From: JAZKFT01 sp040386335 | GTDB lineage: Bacteria > Bacteroidota > Bacteroidia > Chitinophagales > Chitinophagaceae | Length of the DNA: 64,000 bases | Direction of reading: 5' to 3' | Assembly: GCA_040386335.1 (NCBI GenBank) | Contig: JAZKFT010000012.1 | Location: 124,001-188,000 of the forward strand | Part shown: piece by piece, positions 7,626 to 17,825 of the stretch | Layout: each line of letters starts with the position of its first letter | Numbering within the stretch: position 1 is the stretch's first letter | Notes under the pieces: model-generated | Seen by the model: only the letters and a program-made list of their open reading frames with translations | Database searches by the model: none | Told to the model about the DNA's origin: nothing | Translations under genes and position numbers: made by a program

Positions 7626-10600
7626 ATGCACATGAGAAAATTGAGTAAACGAATGATTTCGTTGTTGGCCACTATGTTCCTGCTATTTTTTGCAGCAGCG
7701 GCCATAGCACAATCCGCAACTATTAAGGGTACGGTAAAAGATGCATCCGGCAGTCCGCTGTCGGGAGCTTCCGTAACGGTGGAGCCAAGGAACATTGGTA
7801 CTACTACAGATGCCAGTGGTAATTACACGCTTAAAGTTCCGGCAGGCTCGTACATGCTGGTGGTTTCTTATGTTGGGCAGGCCACCCAACGGATCTCTGT
7901 CACGGTAAAAGCCGGCGAAACTTTCACCCAGGACCTCGGCCTTACTCCGGGTGGTGAAATAGAAACCGTCAGGGTAGTAGGTAGCCGCAGCAATACCCCC
8001 CGTACGGTTATTTCCACCCCCGTTCCCGTGGATATTATTTCGGCCAAAGAAGTAAAACAATTTGCCCAAACAGACATTACGCAATTACTCACCTATGCCG
8101 CACCTTCTTTTCAAAGTGCCAGGCAAACAGTCACTGATGGTACCGACCATATAGATCCGGCCGGTTTGCGCGGACTGGGTCCTGACCAAACCCTGGTGTT
8201 GCTGAATGGAAAACGCAGGCATACTACCGCTTTGGTAAATATTAATGGAAGCGTTGGCCGTGGTTCGGTAGGTACCGACATGAACGCCATTCCGGTAGCT
8301 GCGATTGAAAGGATAGAAGTTTTACGTGATGGTGCTGCGGCCCAGTATGGTTCTGATGCCATTGCAGGTGTTATCAATATCGTTTTAAAGAAAAAATACA
8401 AGGGTGCAGCTGTAAGTGTAAATACGGGCGGAAATGTTACGAATATGCCCTATTATACCAATCATCAACGAATTAATGACGGCAATACCACACAGGTGGA
8501 TTTTTCAGTCGGTACATTTTTCAAACAAGGTGCTTATATCAATTTTAGTGGTCAATGGCTGAACAGGGATAATACCAACCGCAGCGGTTATGACAATATC
8601 CCATTGGAATATTACGGCAATGGCGGGGCTTTTCCTGCGACACAGGCTGGCGTTGATCCTGTGCTGTATCGTCGCTGGTTAATAGACCTCGACACCAAAC
8701 TGGTAAACGAACGTGGCTACGACCGTCATAATATGGTAGCTGGTCAGTCGAGTTCGGAAAACTATGGAGGCTTTATCAATGCGGGTTTGCCGATTACCAA
8801 AAACATTGAGTTTTATACAACTATTGGTGCGTCGCACCGTACAGGTGCAGCTACCGGTAATGCCCGCATACCCAATGCGGTTACACAGCAGGCGGTTACC
8901 AGTGGCGGGTATCAATATTATCCCGATGGCTTTTTACCCGAAATTCACACAGTTATCAGTGACCAGTCCTTTATCGGCGGGTTGAAAGGAACTTTTATGG
9001 ATTGGGAAATAGACCTGAGTAATACTTATGGCGAAAACAAGCTGGCTTACGAAGTGCAGAATAGTATTAATGCTTCGTTGCCACCGGTGGCAGAAGCCAA
9101 TGTGCAGACCCATTTCGATGCCGGCAGCCTTAAGTTCAGGCAGAATACCGTGAACCTCGATATAAGTAAAAAATTTCTTGCCGGTGCCAACGACCTGAAC
9201 GTAGGTTTTGGTGCTGAATTCCGTACAGAAAAATTTGATATTGCCGCAGGCGAATTGAACTCATATACCAATGGCGGACGTCAAACTACGCCGTTTGCGT
9301 TGCCATCATATCCTGGCGCAAATACAGCTCCTACAATTATTGGTGCATCACCGGCAGTACCCGGGGCCCAGGTGTTTCCTGGTTTTGCTCCGGCAGATGT
9401 GGTCAATGCAAAAAGGAATGTTTACGCCGGTTACCTCGACCTGGAATATTCACTGGGCAAATTGTTACTGGGCGCAGCTGCCCGCTTCGAATCGTATAAG
9501 GAATCTACCGTAACATATAATGGAACTGGTCTTAAGCTAACAGCCCGTTATGAAATACAATCTAACCTGGCGGTTCGTGCTTCTGTAAACACGGGTTTCA
9601 GGGCGCCGAGTTTGCACCAGCGGTATTTCCAGAATACATCTACACAGTTTGTAGGTGGATTGCCTTCCAACTCGCTTACTGCTAATAACGAAAACCCGAT
9701 CGTTCGTACCGCTTTTGGTATCAACGAATTAAAGCCTGAAAAATCTACCAGTTTTACAGCAGGTGTGGTGAGCAAATTTGGCAATGGTTTTACGGTTTCA
9801 GTAGATGGCTATTTTATCAAAATAAAGGACCGTATTGTATTGTCAACACCGTTTAACCGCAGTTCCAATGCACTGGTAGATGCAATATTAACGGCCAACG
9901 GAGTCAGCAGTGCCACCAGCGCCCTGCAGTTCTGGACCAATGCTGTAAATACAGAAACGAAGGGGCTTGATATTGTGATCAGCAAACGTTACAGGATTGG
10001 TGTTGGAAGTGGTAATATTTCGCTGGCAGCCAACTTCAATCAAAACACGGTGGTGGGTAAAATACAGACCAATTCTGTGATAGACGCGGCTGTAAATAAC
10101 CCCGGTCTTACAGATCCAACTAAGAACCCGGCCAACGATTTCAGCACCCTGTTATTCGATCGTCAGCAACGGGCCAGGATTGAAGTGGGACAACCCAAGC
10201 AAAAAATAAACCTCACGGTGAACTATGCCATTTCCAAATTTGATATACTGGCCCGCGTGGTATATTTTGGAAAGGTGACCAATTTAAATGCCGCTGATCC
10301 CAATGCCAAAAATGGGGCAGGTGTTTTCTGGAACGATGCAGGTTTTGGCGCTGACCAAACCTACCAGGGCAAGGCCACTACCGACCTCGTGCTGACTTAC
10401 AAAGCCTGTGCAGGCATCAATCTTTCTGTAGGCGCCAATAACCTGCTGGATGTGTACCCCGACCAGATCTTTGTTGATCCGCGCAACAATCCAAACCAGG
10501 TATATGCTACACCAGTGGCATCAGCTCTAACTACTTCTAAAGTGGTAGGCGGCTATACCGCCGGCCGCGACCAAAGTAACCGTGGCCGTTTCCTGTTTAA

Positions 10601-10703
10601 CGGAAACCAGTTTGGATACAATGGCCGTTACCTGTTTGCCCGTCTCGCTGTTGATTTTGTAGAAATGATCAACGGGCATAAGAAAATGAAAAAAGGGATG
10701 TAA
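7626..10703 (+). CDS. TonB-dependent outer-membrane receptor with carboxypeptidase-like N-domain
   Basis: About 1025 residues; a second ATG at 7632 (MRKLSKRMISLLATMFLLFF) is an equally good start of the signal peptide. Domains in order: signal to about 29, a CarboxypepD-regulatory-like beta-sandwich (about 30-110), a plug (about 115-260, with GLRGLGPDQTLVLLNGKRRH and ERIEVLRDGAAAQYGSDAIA), then a 22-strand barrel region with FRAPSLHQRY and LKPEKSTSFTAGV. The plug and barrel motifs resemble siderophore or iron-complex receptors more than SusC, and no SusD gene follows. The substrate is unknown. A terminator lies at 10852. Confidence 0.92.
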   Translation: MHMRKLSKRMISLLATMFLLFFAAAAIAQSATIKGTVKDASGSPLSGASVTVEPRNIGTTTDASGNYTLKVPAGSYMLVVSYVGQATQRISVTVKAGETFTQDLGLTPGGEIETVRVVGSRSNTPRTVISTPVPVDIISAKEVKQFAQTDITQLLTYAAPSFQSARQTVTDGTDHIDPAGLRGLGPDQTLVLLNGKRRHTTALVNINGSVGRGSVGTDMNAIPVAAIERIEVLRDGAAAQYGSDAIAGVINIVLKKKYKGAAVSVNTGGNVTNMPYYTNHQRINDGNTTQVDFSVGTFFKQGAYINFSGQWLNRDNTNRSGYDNIPLEYYGNGGAFPATQAGVDPVLYRRWLIDLDTKLVNERGYDRHNMVAGQSSSENYGGFINAGLPITKNIEFYTTIGASHRTGAATGNARIPNAVTQQAVTSGGYQYYPDGFLPEIHTVISDQSFIGGLKGTFMDWEIDLSNTYGENKLAYEVQNSINASLPPVAEANVQTHFDAGSLKFRQNTVNLDISKKFLAGANDLNVGFGAEFRTEKFDIAAGELNSYTNGGRQTTPFALPSYPGANTAPTIIGASPAVPGAQVFPGFAPADVVNAKRNVYAGYLDLEYSLGKLLLGAAARFESYKESTVTYNGTGLKLTARYEIQSNLAVRASVNTGFRAPSLHQRYFQNTSTQFVGGLPSNSLTANNENPIVRTAFGINELKPEKSTSFTAGVVSKFGNGFTVSVDGYFIKIKDRIVLSTPFNRSSNALVDAILTANGVSSATSALQFWTNAVNTETKGLDIVISKRYRIGVGSGNISLAANFNQNTVVGKIQTNSVIDAAVNNPGLTDPTKNPANDFSTLLFDRQQRARIEVGQPKQKINLTVNYAISKFDILARVVYFGKVTNLNAADPNAKNGAGVFWNDAGFGADQTYQGKATTDLVLTYKACAGINLSVGANNLLDVYPDQIFVDPRNNPNQVYATPVASALTTSKVVGGYTAGRDQSNRGRFLFNGNQFGYNGRYLFARLAVDFVEMINGHKKMKKGM

Positions 10704-10710
10704 TTATTGG

Positions 10711-10830
10711 TCATAAAGCCAATGGTCATTAGGTCATTAGGTCAATGGGTCATTGGGTCAATTGTCATTTAGCCATCGAATTATTTATTGACCAATGACC
10801 TAATGACAATTGACCCAGTGACTGGTCAAT
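10711..10830. repeat. Low-complexity GGTCAWT repeat tract folding into a long hairpin
   Basis: A run of GGTCATTAGGTCATTAGGTC-type units is followed by its complement. CATTGGGTCAATTGTCATT (10751-10769) pairs with AATGACAATTGACCCAGTG (10802-10820), with one mismatch, across a 32-nt loop. It occupies the space between the TonB receptor stop and the terminator and has no coding potential. Confidence 0.8.
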
Positions 10831-10851
10831 CAGAAATATAACCCTTCCATA

Positions 10852-10887
10852 AAAAGAGACGGCCAAATGGCTGTCTCTTTTATTTTT
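10852..10887 (+). terminator. Rho-independent terminator after the TonB receptor gene
   Basis: AAAAGAGACGGCC and GGCTGTCTCTTTT (one G-T pair) form a stem closed by a short AAAT-type loop and followed by TTTTATTTTT. It would end transcription from the receptor gene before the ketosynthase gene at 10966. Confidence 0.85.
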
Positions 10888-10965
10888 GAACCCGCGACCT
10901 CCTGCTTTCAACTTATCTTCACAATACCTGTTATAAGCCTTTATCCTTTTTAATTGTTCAGCCGC

Positions 10966-12042
10966 ATGCCATTAAGAACCGTCATTACCGGAACCGGAAG
11001 TTATATCCCCCATATTATTAAGACCAACAGCGAGTTTGCAGTACAGGATTTTTACGATGAAGGCCAGCGCCGGATTGAGTTGCCCGCGACCATCATCGCC
11101 GAAAAATTTAAGGGGATTACCGGAATCGAAGAGCGTCGCTATGCACCGGAAAATATAAACGCCAGCGACCTTGCGGTATTCGCCGCCACAGCAGCCCTTG
11201 ACGATAGCGGCACCGATCCGGAAACCCTGGACCAGATCGTTGTAGCCCACAACTTTGGCGATGTATTGAAGCACACGATACAAACCGATATGTTGCCCGC
11301 CCTTGCTTCCAGGGTAAAGAACCAGCTTGGCATCAAAAACCCTAATTGTGTCGCACACGATATCATATTCGGTTGCCCCGGCTGGTTACAGGCGCTGATT
11401 CACACCGATGCTTTTTTTAAAGCAGGTCTTTCAAAAAAAGCCCTTCTGATCGGCGCTGAAACGCTGAGCAGGGTGATAGATATTTATGACCGGGATAGTA
11501 TGATCTTCAGCGACGGGGCCGGCGCCTGTGTGGCAGAAGCGATAGAGGGCGAGGCGCACAGCAGCGGTTTTTTAGGATCGTCTACGCAAAGCCATTGCAA
11601 TGTTGAAGCAGGCTACCTCGTAATGGGAAAAAGCAATTTCCCCTACAGCGACCCACGCATCCGGTACATGAAAATGAAAGGCCGTAAAGTGTACGAGTAC
11701 GCCATGAAACACGTGCCGCTGGCGATGAAAGATTGCCTGGAAAAAAGTGGTGTGGAAATACAGGAAGTGAAAAAGTTTATCCTGCACCAGGCCAATGAAA
11801 AAATGGACCAGGGGTTTATCAATGAACTGTACAAACTTTATGGTATTACTGAAATACCGGCACATATTATGCCCATGAGCATTCACAAATATGGCAACAG
11901 CTCGGTGGCTACGATCCCCACTTTATTTGACCTGGTAGGAAGGGGCCAATTAGAAAACCAATCCCTGGCAGCCGGAGATGTGGTGGTGTTTGCATCGGTT
12001 GGTGCCGGGATGAATATTAATGCGGTTTGTTATAGGGTTTAG
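10966..12042 (+). CDS. 3-oxoacyl-ACP synthase III (FabH-like ketosynthase)
   Basis: 358 residues from the ATG at 10966; an in-frame TTG 12 bp upstream is less likely. It has the thiolase fold of KAS III enzymes, which condense an acyl-CoA with malonyl-ACP. The catalytic triad is visible: C137 in FGCPGWLQ, H274 in FILHQANEK and N311 in HKYGNSSVATIP. The N-terminal GTGSYIP and GIEERRYAPE segments are also typical. It is not in a fatty-acid gene cluster, so it may be a specialised KAS III paralogue (secondary lipid or polyketide priming) and not the housekeeping FabH; the gene symbol is therefore left open. Confidence 0.88.
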   Translation: MPLRTVITGTGSYIPHIIKTNSEFAVQDFYDEGQRRIELPATIIAEKFKGITGIEERRYAPENINASDLAVFAATAALDDSGTDPETLDQIVVAHNFGDVLKHTIQTDMLPALASRVKNQLGIKNPNCVAHDIIFGCPGWLQALIHTDAFFKAGLSKKALLIGAETLSRVIDIYDRDSMIFSDGAGACVAEAIEGEAHSSGFLGSSTQSHCNVEAGYLVMGKSNFPYSDPRIRYMKMKGRKVYEYAMKHVPLAMKDCLEKSGVEIQEVKKFILHQANEKMDQGFINELYKLYGITEIPAHIMPMSIHKYGNSSVATIPTLFDLVGRGQLENQSLAAGDVVVFASVGAGMNINAVCYRV

Positions 12043-12068
12043 GAGTTTAGGGTTTAGAGGTTTAGGGG
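12036..12068 (+). repeat. Short TTTAGG-type tandem repeat
   Basis: Imperfect units GTTTAGG/AGTTTAGG run from the end of the ketosynthase gene into the gap (GGGTTTAGGAGTTTAGGGTT and on). The gap continues with CAGACATCAGACTTCAGAC-like repeats before the next start codon. No function is apparent. Confidence 0.5.
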
Positions 12069-12120
12069 TTCTTGAAAAATCAGACATCAGACTTCAGACA
12101 TCAAAAATCAGAAATAGTAA

Positions 12121-12675
12121 ATGGCTCTTGTCACCAAACTTGTTTCTACGGAGGAAGAATTGCAACAAATTCTCAAACTGCAGCAGGCCAATACCAAAGC
12201 CCGTCTCAGCGAAGCTGAGATCATGGAACAGGGCTTTGTGACGGTGGAGCACACGCCGGAACAATTGCAGCAGTTGCACGATATTCATCCCAGTGTGATC
12301 GTAAAAGATGGTGATGTGATTGCTGGTTATGCACTGGTAATGCCCAGGGAATGTGCCGGTATAGTTCCGGTGTTGGTTCCGGCATTTAAGGCATTGGAAA
12401 AACTGGAATACAAGGGCCGCTCTTTGCAAAATACCAGCTGGTACCTCATGGGCCAGGTATGCGTGGCGAAGGCCTATCGCGGACAAGGCGTTTTTAAAAT
12501 GCTCTACGAAGGGCACAAACAATTTTTACAACACCAATACGATTATTGTATTACAGAAATATCTACTACCAACAAAAGATCGTTGCGGGCACACGAAAAA
12601 GTTGGGTTTAAGATCCTGCACGTTTTTGCCGATGCAACGGATGAATGGGCGATCGTGGTTTGGGATTGGAATTGA
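12121..12675 (+). CDS. GNAT-family N-acetyltransferase
   Basis: 184 residues. The acetyl-CoA binding motif A is clear at GQVCVAKAYRGQGVFKMLYE (about residues 116-135). It is followed by the C-terminal ITEISTTNKRSLRAHEKVGF block typical of GNAT enzymes, where the Asn and Ser residues follow the cofactor site. The acceptor substrate cannot be told. It lies 78 bp downstream of the ketosynthase gene in the same direction and may be co-transcribed; its stop faces the metalloprotease gene on the other strand. Confidence 0.88.
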   Translation: MALVTKLVSTEEELQQILKLQQANTKARLSEAEIMEQGFVTVEHTPEQLQQLHDIHPSVIVKDGDVIAGYALVMPRECAGIVPVLVPAFKALEKLEYKGRSLQNTSWYLMGQVCVAKAYRGQGVFKMLYEGHKQFLQHQYDYCITEISTTNKRSLRAHEKVGFKILHVFADATDEWAIVVWDWN

Positions 12676-12706
12676 TGTCAAATACACAATCCGTTTTTCC
12701 CGAAGG

Positions 12707-15700
12707 CTAATCCTGTTTCATAAATTTTAGGGACCTGAATTTATTGTTTTGCTCACAGTACACCAGCACCGTATAAATGCCCCCGGCCAATACAGGCAAA
12801 CGAAGGCTATTGCTGGTGAGCTGCCCTTCCGCTACTTTCTGGCCAATTGAGTTAAATACCTGTACAAATTTCAGCACATAGGGAGACTTTAACTGCAATA
12901 CACCTGAAACAGGATTGGGTGCTACCAGAATGGTGTTTAGCAGCGTATCACAACTTGTATTGGGAGTTGTTGGAATATTACAGTTACTCACCTTAAGCGT
13001 CTTTTGCACCTGTCCCAGGCAGGTGAGTTCGTCCGAATACGTATAGACAATCGTATGAATGCCCAGGCCCGCGGCAGCAGGAGAGAAGCGGTTATTGCTT
13101 ACACCAGGCCCGTTAAATACCCCACCAACAGGGGTGGCTGCAAGCGCAAATGCACTATCGTAAACACAAACGCTGTCTTTCAAAATCCAGTTAAAGGCAG
13201 GGCCGTGTGAGATGCCAACCGTTTTGGAAACAGGGAACACGCAACTATCCCTGCTGATCACCAGTTCAACAGTTCCCGCACTTACCGCAGGGAACCATAA
13301 TACATCCACGAATGGGAAATTATCGGGGCCGATAATACTGCCGTTTACAGCCGTCCATTTATAACTGACGCCGGGCAATACCGGGCTGAAATACTGGGAC
13401 GGATGGGTTCCATTGCTACATATATAATCCGGACCAGAGATGCTGGTGGTGAGTGCCAGCACTGTTACTTTTTTGGTGGCAGTGCCAAACACAATGGTTC
13501 CCTGGCTTAAGCGCATGGTTACGGTATATTCTCCCGGCTGCGCATAGAGATGTGTTATACTATTTCCTGTTTGCAAAGCCGATCCATCGCCAAAATTCCA
13601 GGTTGCGGTATAATTATCAAAACACAGTGCTGAAAAACGGAAACTGTTGCAGGTAATGGCTTTGGCGGTAAAGTCGGGGTGCGTGGGAACCGGTCTTTTG
13701 GCATCAATAAAGCCAGGAATGCTAACACCAGTATTGATACTTTGATGCAGGTCTGTCATGCGAATAAAAGATCCGTTTACAGAAGCTCCTCCCCATTTAT
13801 CGGGGTTGGATAGGCGGGCAAAATAATTGTCCTGCGTCGTAATATAAATCTGGTTATCGGGGCCGGGCTGAAAAGGCGCTGCAAAATAAAACCCGGGGGC
13901 GTTGAAAATATTGAATTGAAAATCGCTCACCCTGTACTGAAAAAGCCAGTAGGGCAAACCGTTGGTAACCAGGTTGCTGCTCCGCATCAGGTAAAAATAT
14001 TCGCCATTCGGGCTAAAGGCAGCACCTGTTTGAATATTGTTATACCCGCTAACGTGCGGCACCATTCTTTCATTTTTCACCTGCCCGGTGCGGCTATCAA
14101 AATCGTATATGGATGCTGCAGGTGCACCGAAGCCGTGAGGCGTGCACAATATTAGCTTGTCGGCCTGCCGGTTGGCTTTTAGCTGGTTTCCACTGCCCTG
14201 GTAGGCCTTGTGTGATCCCTGTGATATTACGGGAGCCTGTATCGGGTCAATACCACTTGCAGTAACCAGGAAAGAATAGAACTGTACATCTGCGTCATAG
14301 CCATGCGCTATGATCCAGTAATCGGTGCCATTGCAATGCGGTACTACCGTTAGAAACTGTGATAATTTGGCTGGTAGTGACGAATGTCTGAATTCTTTGA
14401 ATGGCGTTACGGTATTGGTGTTAAGGTCCACTTCCACAAACTTTACACCCTCTGGCATTACATATAAATTGGAACTGGCGCCTGCTATAAAATATTTGCC
14501 GGGCTTACCGGGATAGGGTACATAACAAACGCCGGTGGAAGCATTGATATCACTTTTCCCAAAGATGGGTTCAGTCGAAATTTTTTGATGGTTTTTGTTC
14601 CATACGCTAACTGCATTGCTATAAAAAAGCAGGTTTCCTAAAGAATCACTCAGGCTTACCGTGCCCTGAATCGCAGGCCCCAGCATCGAATCGGACAACT
14701 CCCGCTGAATGGTATTTTTTGCCATTGCAACATTGGTCTGAACAGGGGCTCCCGAACTAAAATCAATGGAGCCAAAATGGCCAAAATACCAGTGCGACAT
14801 GTGCAGCATTGACGAATCCAGTTTACAGTCGAGCACAGTGAATAGCAGCGAATCAGTCCTGGTATATCCCGACGCATTGCTGACCTTCAGGATGGCTTTG
14901 TAATTGCCTGATGTGGCATAGCTAACCTTTACGGTATTGGTAGTAGCAGATGCAATGCTTCCACCCGGGAATTGCCAGAGATAACTGGTTGCTGTATTGC
15001 CCACGGTAGGGTTAGAAAATGTAATGACTTTTCCTGCGCAAAACACCGCGTCGTTTGTATTTATTTGTGCATTTAAGAAAGATGGCACACATCCATTGGG
15101 CCCCAATACGCCTGTAGCCGCCAGGTTCTCAGGTTGCCAAATCGTAAACCGGTCAATATTGAGCGTGGACCACATGCGTTTTGATTGGTCCAGGGTAAAA
15201 GTGTTCATACAATCGTCGTCGGCATAACTCATATAATCGTTGATCATATCAAGGTTGGTGGTGCCGGTATTATAATTGGCCGTACAGGTGTTGGGTATGC
15301 TGACCCCACAAAAAATATTCTGTGTATTGGCAGGCTCTATATCGCAGATCATGTCGCCATTAAGGTCACAGGCATCGGTAGCGGCACCGGCTGCATTGGC
15401 GCCTGCGCAACCGCCCTGGAAAATATGGTAGAGGTTTAAATAATGCCCCACTTCATGGGCCAGTACTTTGCCCTGTGTGAGCCCAAAAAGATTGTTCAGC
15501 GGATGGCCGCCACCAGTTGTGTTGTCGCCAAAAATATCAGCCCGCATCACCACACCATCCAGTGGGTAGCCCGACATGATGGGCCGTGGCGCATAGCCCA
15601 TAATATTGTTACCGCCACCGATTGTTTTTACCAGCCAGATATTAAGGTATTTTGTAAAAGGAAACCTGGTGGCAACAGGATGGGTAATAGCCAGCAACTG

Positions 15701-16273
15701 GTTGGCCGAAGCCGAAGTGATATTGTGGTTGGACGCACCGGAAGCGTCAGCATATCTTTTTACGCCAAACTCTGTGCCGCCGGGACCGCTAGCCCAGTTA
15801 GCGGTATCTCCAGTATTGCTGGCCAGGCAAAACCGGATACGGGTATCCTGCGCGTAGGCTGGATGGGATTGCCCATTGTATGCCGGGTAGGTTTTGCCAA
15901 ACGCCGCATTGAGTGCCTGGATCTGCGACCTTATTTGACCATAACTAATATTTGTTCCCGTACCATAAGGCTCACCTGTTGGGAACACCACATGCACCAC
16001 TACAGGAATGGTGTACACGCTATCGGCTTCCGCAAGCGTATTTCCCCTGGATGCAGGTTGGTGGCGGCCCCTGAGCATGTTGGCAGCATATTCCTTTAGT
16101 ACAAGGTCTTTTTGCTCCTGAATTTTATCATAGCCTGGAATTGTTTGCCTGGCGAGGTTTCTTAAAAGGTCGTCACCGCATTTTATAGGTATAGCAGTCT
16201 GTGAAATGGCGTTATAAACATGCACTAGTATAGTAAGGGATAGCAGTATTCTTTTCAGGTGCCTGGAGCGCAT
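12707..16273 (-). CDS. Secreted pappalysin-type (M43) metalloprotease with PKD domains and type IX sorting domain
   Basis: 1188 residues with a signal peptide (to about residue 25). The metzincin zinc site HEVGHYLNLYH (H273, E274, H277, H283) is followed by the Met-turn region NDYMSYADDDCMNTFTLDQS, which fits the M43 cytophagalysin/pappalysin family. A PKD-like domain (ATSYLWQFPGGSIASATTN) follows, then a long region with beta-propeller character and a second PKD-like domain (NFGDGSALQTGNSITHLYAQ). The C-terminus (ILVAPNPVSGVLQLKSP and on to KFMKQD) is a type A sorting domain for the type IX secretion system. It is therefore exported across the outer membrane and probably surface bound or released. 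Confidence 0.93.
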   Translation of the reverse strand: MRSRHLKRILLSLTILVHVYNAISQTAIPIKCGDDLLRNLARQTIPGYDKIQEQKDLVLKEYAANMLRGRHQPASRGNTLAEADSVYTIPVVVHVVFPTGEPYGTGTNISYGQIRSQIQALNAAFGKTYPAYNGQSHPAYAQDTRIRFCLASNTGDTANWASGPGGTEFGVKRYADASGASNHNITSASANQLLAITHPVATRFPFTKYLNIWLVKTIGGGNNIMGYAPRPIMSGYPLDGVVMRADIFGDNTTGGGHPLNNLFGLTQGKVLAHEVGHYLNLYHIFQGGCAGANAAGAATDACDLNGDMICDIEPANTQNIFCGVSIPNTCTANYNTGTTNLDMINDYMSYADDDCMNTFTLDQSKRMWSTLNIDRFTIWQPENLAATGVLGPNGCVPSFLNAQINTNDAVFCAGKVITFSNPTVGNTATSYLWQFPGGSIASATTNTVKVSYATSGNYKAILKVSNASGYTRTDSLLFTVLDCKLDSSMLHMSHWYFGHFGSIDFSSGAPVQTNVAMAKNTIQRELSDSMLGPAIQGTVSLSDSLGNLLFYSNAVSVWNKNHQKISTEPIFGKSDINASTGVCYVPYPGKPGKYFIAGASSNLYVMPEGVKFVEVDLNTNTVTPFKEFRHSSLPAKLSQFLTVVPHCNGTDYWIIAHGYDADVQFYSFLVTASGIDPIQAPVISQGSHKAYQGSGNQLKANRQADKLILCTPHGFGAPAASIYDFDSRTGQVKNERMVPHVSGYNNIQTGAAFSPNGEYFYLMRSSNLVTNGLPYWLFQYRVSDFQFNIFNAPGFYFAAPFQPGPDNQIYITTQDNYFARLSNPDKWGGASVNGSFIRMTDLHQSINTGVSIPGFIDAKRPVPTHPDFTAKAITCNSFRFSALCFDNYTATWNFGDGSALQTGNSITHLYAQPGEYTVTMRLSQGTIVFGTATKKVTVLALTTSISGPDYICSNGTHPSQYFSPVLPGVSYKWTAVNGSIIGPDNFPFVDVLWFPAVSAGTVELVISRDSCVFPVSKTVGISHGPAFNWILKDSVCVYDSAFALAATPVGGVFNGPGVSNNRFSPAAAGLGIHTIVYTYSDELTCLGQVQKTLKVSNCNIPTTPNTSCDTLLNTILVAPNPVSGVLQLKSPYVLKFVQVFNSIGQKVAEGQLTSNSLRLPVLAGGIYTVLVYCEQNNKFRSLKFMKQD

Positions 16274-16475
16274 GATAGCGTTTTATTGTTAGGTGAAGAT
16301 GCAAGTAAAACTGCTGCCTCTTATTACAAAGAAAGGCGGGTTTACTTAAATTGCCTGACGAAGAAAAGCGCAGAAACATTGCAGGGTTCCAGGTATGAAT
16401 TTTTGCTGAGTCTCGGTTTTTCAACATTCCGGGTCCCTGGAATCAAAAATTCAGATAAAAGTTGGCCGTAGGGCA

Positions 16476-16508
16476 CAAAAAAACCGGGAAGCAACTGTTC
16501 CCCGGCTT
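16476..16508 (-). terminator. Rho-independent terminator of the DinB-family gene
   Basis: On the minus strand CCGGGGAA and TTCCCGG form a stem around CAGTTGC, followed by seven T. It lies 17 bp beyond the stop codon at 16525. The rest of the 250-bp gap to the protease gene (16274-16524) shows nothing recognisable. Confidence 0.85.
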
Positions 16509-16524
16509 ATGAAAATTATCTTTT

Positions 16525-17043
16525 TTAATTTTCAGATGGCGTCTGTGCCATCATGGCTTCTACCATTTCAGCTGTGGGGCCGTAAATGGCGGGTTGGGTA
16601 GCACCCATTGGGCGGTAGTAGGTGGACAACTGGCCACGGTGATGGATAATATCAAAGAGAAAGCTCCAGCATATTTGCCCAAGCGGTTGCGTAAACAAAG
16701 TATTTCCGAAGATCATCATTGGCACATTTTTTCCTTCCCATGTGGTATCATCTACTCCGTCGATTAACGCCAGCAACTTGTCGGTCTCATTTACAAAAAC
16801 ATCAATAGCATTTTCAGTGCTGGGATAGTCAGCCATCACACGGTGGTTAATCACACCTGTTTCCACCGCTTCGATCAGGTCCTCTACATGCGATACAAAA
16901 TGGTCTACCAACTGCTTGGCGGTGCGGTATTTTTCAGAAGGCTTGTAACTAAGCTTTTCGGCTTCGGGCAATGCTTTAAGAGCAGTCAGGGTAGGGGTTA
17001 CTTCAGACTTCCAGCATTGCTGAAAAAATTCTTTGTTGGTCAT
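16525..17043 (-). CDS. DinB-family protein
   Basis: 172 residues forming the four-helix DinB/YfiT fold. The metal-binding histidines are visible: the first in QLVDHFVSHVEDL (about residues 46-58) and the others in LFDIIHHRGQLSTYYRPMG (about 130-148). Members are putative metal-dependent transferases or hydrolases, some acting as thiol-S-transferases, but the reaction here is unknown. The gene is monocistronic with its own terminator. Confidence 0.88.
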   Translation of the reverse strand: MTNKEFFQQCWKSEVTPTLTALKALPEAEKLSYKPSEKYRTAKQLVDHFVSHVEDLIEAVETGVINHRVMADYPSTENAIDVFVNETDKLLALIDGVDDTTWEGKNVPMMIFGNTLFTQPLGQICWSFLFDIIHHRGQLSTYYRPMGATQPAIYGPTAEMVEAMMAQTPSEN

Positions 17044-17222
17044 GACAATCGTTTTTTTGTTTATAAAGTGAATGTTGAGTCTTATCAGCAGGGCAATGCA
17101 AAAAGATTTTTTGAAAAAGCCTGGAATTAGGATGATCAGGTATACGCGGTAAGATAAAAAACAGATTCAACAAATGAAAATCAATACAAGATATTTTTTA
17201 TGGTAACTACCGGTGATCTTCA

Positions 17223-17744
17223 TTATTGAATGACCCTCGTTCCCGAAAGAATTTCATAAACACCGACGTTGTTCTTTTGGAATACAATACCAAAGAGGTA
17301 ACCAATAGCAAGTGCCTGTGAACCTAACAAACCGGTCAGCACCCAGCCCGGGCTTTCCTCGTTGACCGACAAATAATAGAAGAGCCTGAAAAGGAAAAAA
17401 TGCGCCAGTTCCCAGGGTAAAAATTTAATGCAGTTTCTTACCAGGAGCTGCCAGAATCCGGCACCAACTAAATTTTTATTCACGATTTTCAATCCTGATT
17501 TTCTTTTCCCGATGGTGCCGCCATGTTTGCCATTCTCGGATAAAGTAAAATATAGAATGACGGGTAATGTTAGCGTAAAAAATGCTATCAGTTCGCCGGT
17601 TAAAGGGTTCAGACTTTGTAGCTGTAGCCGAAAAATTTTGGCAAGGGCAAAGGTTACACCCAGCAAGACAGCTATATAACCGAGGATAATAAAATAGTCA
17701 ATGACAAATGCTTTCAGTCTTCTTATAACGGTTGCAGTTTGCAA
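17223..17744 (-). CDS. RDD-family membrane protein, TTG start
   Basis: 173 residues with three to four membrane segments. RDD landmarks are RRLKAFVIDYFIILG at the N-terminus, the GTIGKRKSGLKIV loop, and RNCIKFLPWE. RDD proteins are small inner-membrane proteins, some linked to ion exchange. The start is TTG at 17744: an in-frame TAA lies two codons upstream and there is no ATG before the conserved RDD motif. Confidence 0.85.
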   Translation of the reverse strand: MQTATVIRRLKAFVIDYFIILGYIAVLLGVTFALAKIFRLQLQSLNPLTGELIAFFTLTLPVILYFTLSENGKHGGTIGKRKSGLKIVNKNLVGAGFWQLLVRNCIKFLPWELAHFFLFRLFYYLSVNEESPGWVLTGLLGSQALAIGYLFGIVFQKNNVGVYEILSGTRVIQ

Positions 17745-17825
17745 GGTTTAGATTGTCTAATAAATATCTAAAGCGATTACAACAAGTTTGTCGGCTTGTA
17801 TCCTATCCGGTAATGATTGATTGCT

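Noticed and set aside
16259..16471. 70-codon plus-strand frame upstream of the metalloprotease
   Set aside because: No protein-like pattern; it covers the promoter side of the protease gene.
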